This document shows, piece after piece, positions 13,439 to 16,039 of a stretch of DNA of 16,039 bases; the stretch's first letter is position 1; each line of letters starts with the position of its first letter. The DNA is from Stephanodiscus triporus. Taxonomy: Eukaryota > Bacillariophyta > Thalassiosirophyceae > Thalassiosirales > Thalassiosiraceae. Position numbers and translations under genes: made by a program. The stretch is taken from positions 1-16,039 of the forward strand of contig JALLAZ010003685.1 in NCBI GenBank assembly GCA_036939755.1, read 5' to 3'. Under the pieces are notes generated by a model. That model searched no databases. It was not told where the DNA came from and saw only the letters and a program-made list of their open reading frames with translations.

Positions 13439-16039
13439 GAAATCTTCTCTAAAGCCGTCCTCATACTCCATTTCAATCGCAGCGACGCTTTCACCGCCGA
13501 CGGAGTCTCCTCCCGGCAACATTATTCGCGTGGCTGCGAAAGGCAAGTGCGGCCGCCGACGAGTCAAAAACGTCTTTGCCGACGACTTGGGCTATCCGGA
13601 TTTGACCGACGATCATGACACCCTCCTGCACAACATCGACGGCGGCCCTGTTCTTCAACGGTTACGGCACCCAGCCCCGCCTCTCGATGAGGTGGACCCA
13701 TCCTTCAATTTTGCATTCAACGAAACCGTCCACGGTGAATGCCTTTGCCAGCAGCTCAACCTCTCCCATCTCAACAACGCCCTACAGACCAGGATATACG
13801 CTCTTATTCAGAAATACTGGTCTGTGTTCAACGACTGAGGGGTATGGGTGCCCGTCAAAAATTACAAGTGCGTAATCGACACGGGCCATGCACCCCCTAT
13901 CGCCGTCAAGAATATTCGATACGGTCCGAAGGAACTACCGATTATGCGGAAAGCCATCGCCGGACTCAAAAAGGTTGGGCGCATTCGTCAGATGCACGAC
14001 GGTCGCTGGCTATTTAAGTGCGTCTTAGCCCCTAAACCCCATCAGGAACACGTTCGTGACATCAACGACTTCGTGTGGCGCTTTTGCGTCAACTATCAGC
14101 CACTGAACTCCGTGACCAGAATCATCGCCTACCCAATTCCGCATTGCGACTCCGCCGTCTCCATCGAATTCGGTAATGGTCAATTCTTATGGCTTTTCGA
14201 CGCTCCGTCAGGTTACCATCAGCTCGCCGTCTCCCTCGCCAGCCAGGAAAAACTTGCATATCAAGGACCCGACGCCATCAAATGGACTTACACAGTCATG
14301 CCCTTCGGGCCAACCAACGGTCCCGCTACTTTCATCAGTATGATCTATGATCTTGATAGCCAATGGAAGGCTCTAGCCGCCTCCGTAGGCATTACCATTG
14401 GCGACGAGACGAACACATGCATCATCGTTGATGATATCGTTAACCACGACCCTACGGTTGATATTTCACTCCTCTACATGGAATGTCAACTCAGGATATG
14501 CCAGGCTTACCGCCTTTCCCTCAGCCTTAGAAAGAGCTTCATCTTTCCGGCGCATTTCGAGTTCGTTGGTAATGATGTCTCCCCCGATGGCAACCGGCCA
14601 GCCCAGTCAAAACACGACCTCCTCCGGTCTTGGCCTCCACCGACGATCGTTCGGGATATCACAAAATTCATTGGCTTTGTCCAGTTTTACAGCCTCTATA
14701 TCCACCATTTCGAACTACGTGTCGCTCCTCTCCGCGAGATCACCATAAAATCTGAATACACTGACCCCGTCGCCCCCTTGTTGAGCGACGCTGCTCAGCG
14801 TTTGATGGCCGATCTCAAAGAGGCTATCCTCTCGGACCCTTGCTTGATGCGCTTCAATCACAACCGTCTTGTTGTGCTTCGTACCGATTTCTCTTCCCAA
14901 GGCTTTGGCTTTGTTGTTAGCCAACCAGGGACGGACGAGAGTTCCGAAGCTGCGATGATCGCATATCGTTCTGGCTCTGATTTCGCCTTCATGACCAAAG
15001 AGTCCACGGGCATACTGCATCCAGTGGCATTTGGCGGACGACGGTGCCAAGGTAACAAAATCCGCCTCCACTCTCACCTCGGCGAAGGCTTTGCTGGCGA
15101 CTGGGCTATCAACAAGAATCGTCATATGCTGTTTGGCACGAGGTTCGTCTGGGTCACCGACTGCTACGCCATTCGCTTCATTCTCTCCTACGATGGCAAT
15201 AATCCCGCGGTTCTTCGACTTCAGATGCGCCTGATGTGCTGGGACATGGACATTGTCCATTGCAACGACATTTATTTGACCGATGCTGATTACTGGTCCC
15301 GTCTTGGAGCGGACATCTCCTATGACCCGCTGTTCAGGGAATACCTTGACTTCGATCGTGGCCTACGAGAGAAGTTCCCAGCCCCAACCAACCTCCCTAT
15401 GTTGCCTGAGAACATGCCATATTATCGTGGCCCGCAGGTTGTTCCGCCCCCATCCGCCAACGCGCAGCCGACCGACATCGATCACCAACAGTCCTTATTC
15501 ACTCAAATTCTAACGCCGCGAGACGGCCTAAGCCATCTCTCTGTTAACCCTGTTACCTTCGGGGAATTCGATGCCGTCACACCATCCACTGGACACGCAT
15601 CAATAAATCATGAATTTCCATGCTACACCCAGCAAGTCCTGCGCTTCAGTTGGGCCGTCTATTCCTTTGGAGGCGGCCACTTTGCATCCACCATCTTGTC
15701 TCATTCCCTTCCGTTCCAGGTCAAGCTGGCCTGCGATCAGTATGACTTCGGTCGCGCTCTGTTCCGGGAATTCACTCACTGCAGGCAGATCTTTGAGCAC
15801 GGCAAAGATATGCTGCATCACATCCACTCCTCTGGCGATTGCTCCCAAATCCATGGATATCTCATCCATTCTTTTCGGTTTAGGGATAGCGACACAACTT
15901 CGCACTTCTGGCAATTGCAGGCCTCCATCGTGGCGGAGCTCCGCGCTCTTCGCTCTCTACAGGTCATCGTTGCAGTGATCACGGATCACGACGGGAAATG
16001 CATTAAATCCTTCGCTAATGCGCTGAAATCGGCAGGATG
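13425..16039 (+). pseudogene. pol: Pol with premature stop, running off the window (copy C)
   Basis: The frame starts at the ATG matching copy B 4404 and runs to TGA 13836-13838, where copy B has CGA (Arg), upstream of the RT domain. The same frame then appears open to the window edge through RT (FLWLFDAPSGYHQ, IIVDDIV), RNase H (LRTDFSS, ADYWSR) and the first part of the methyltransferase-like insert. I checked this by reading across from copy B, not codon by codon. A 3-nt deletion near 15973 keeps the frame. Several replacements are Arg to Cys, His or Gln, and Glu or Asp to Lys or Asn, all through CpG transitions. A full-length Pol cannot be made unless the stop is read through. Confidence 0.85.

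Larger units (their letters stand above)
10084..16039 (+). mobile_element. Copy C: damaged Ty3/gypsy-like element, 5' part
   Basis: This unit is collinear with copy B from the LTR through to the methyltransferase-like insert of Pol, where the window ends. It has at least two disabling lesions, one in Gag and one in Pol, yet ORF0 is intact. It is non-autonomous as it stands, although its LTR, primer box and ORF0 could still be used with proteins supplied by an intact relative. Confidence 0.85.

Noticed and set aside
1..16039. Assembly artefact producing a false tandem
   Set aside because: The units differ by many substitutions, frame-preserving indels and distinct lesions, so they are separate DNA copies. 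An erroneous join of separate loci cannot be fully excluded without reads.

Overview
The whole window is retrotransposon DNA. No host gene, rRNA, tRNA or CRISPR array is visible. It holds a head-to-tail array of three related copies of one Ty3/gypsy-type LTR element, all on the + strand, with a period of about 9.0 kb. Copy A is only the 3' end (1 to about 1407). Copy B is complete (about 1081 to 10416). Copy C is the 5' two-thirds (from about 10084 to the window edge). Consecutive copies share one LTR-like junction rather than each having its own pair. Spot comparisons of A with B and of B with C show roughly 5-8% nucleotide difference, so this is a real array of diverged copies and not an assembly duplication. 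The host is probably a diatom or another stramenopile alga. I base this on recognising the Gag and Pol style (RT with V-D-D, a long insert before integrase, a long C-terminal tail) from diatom genomes. That recognition is from memory and I could not search it.

Layout of one unit: an LTR-like junction of about 330 bp with TGAGGG/CCCTCA ends; 6 nt further on, a primer-binding-site-like TGG box; a leader with a small open frame (called ORF0 here) that would encode an AT-hook, Arg-rich protein with an acidic tail; Gag with an unusual zinc knuckle and an aspartic protease; a probable spliceosomal intron of 203-204 nt; and Pol with reverse transcriptase, RNase H, a roughly 380-residue insert resembling a decayed C5-cytosine methyltransferase, integrase (HHCC, D-D-E, GPY/F-like end) and a tail of about 315 residues of unknown function.

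How the parts work together: Gag and protease would build and mature the particle, RT and RNase H copy the RNA, and integrase inserts the DNA. Gag stops at the first codon of a GTGAGT donor, and Pol is in another frame. Joining 4215..4417 removes the stop and puts Pol in frame. The same join works in copy C despite a 1-nt length change, so splicing, rather than ribosomal frameshifting, probably makes Gag-Pol.

State of the copies: B has open Gag and Pol frames but has lost the ORF0 start. C keeps ORF0 intact, but its Gag has a 5-nt deletion just before the zinc knuckle and its Pol has a CGA-to-TGA stop. Many of C's changes are CpG to TpG or CpA, as expected from deamination of methylated cytosines. 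A tract of about 380 bp over the 3' end of Gag is almost identical in B and C, which suggests gene conversion.
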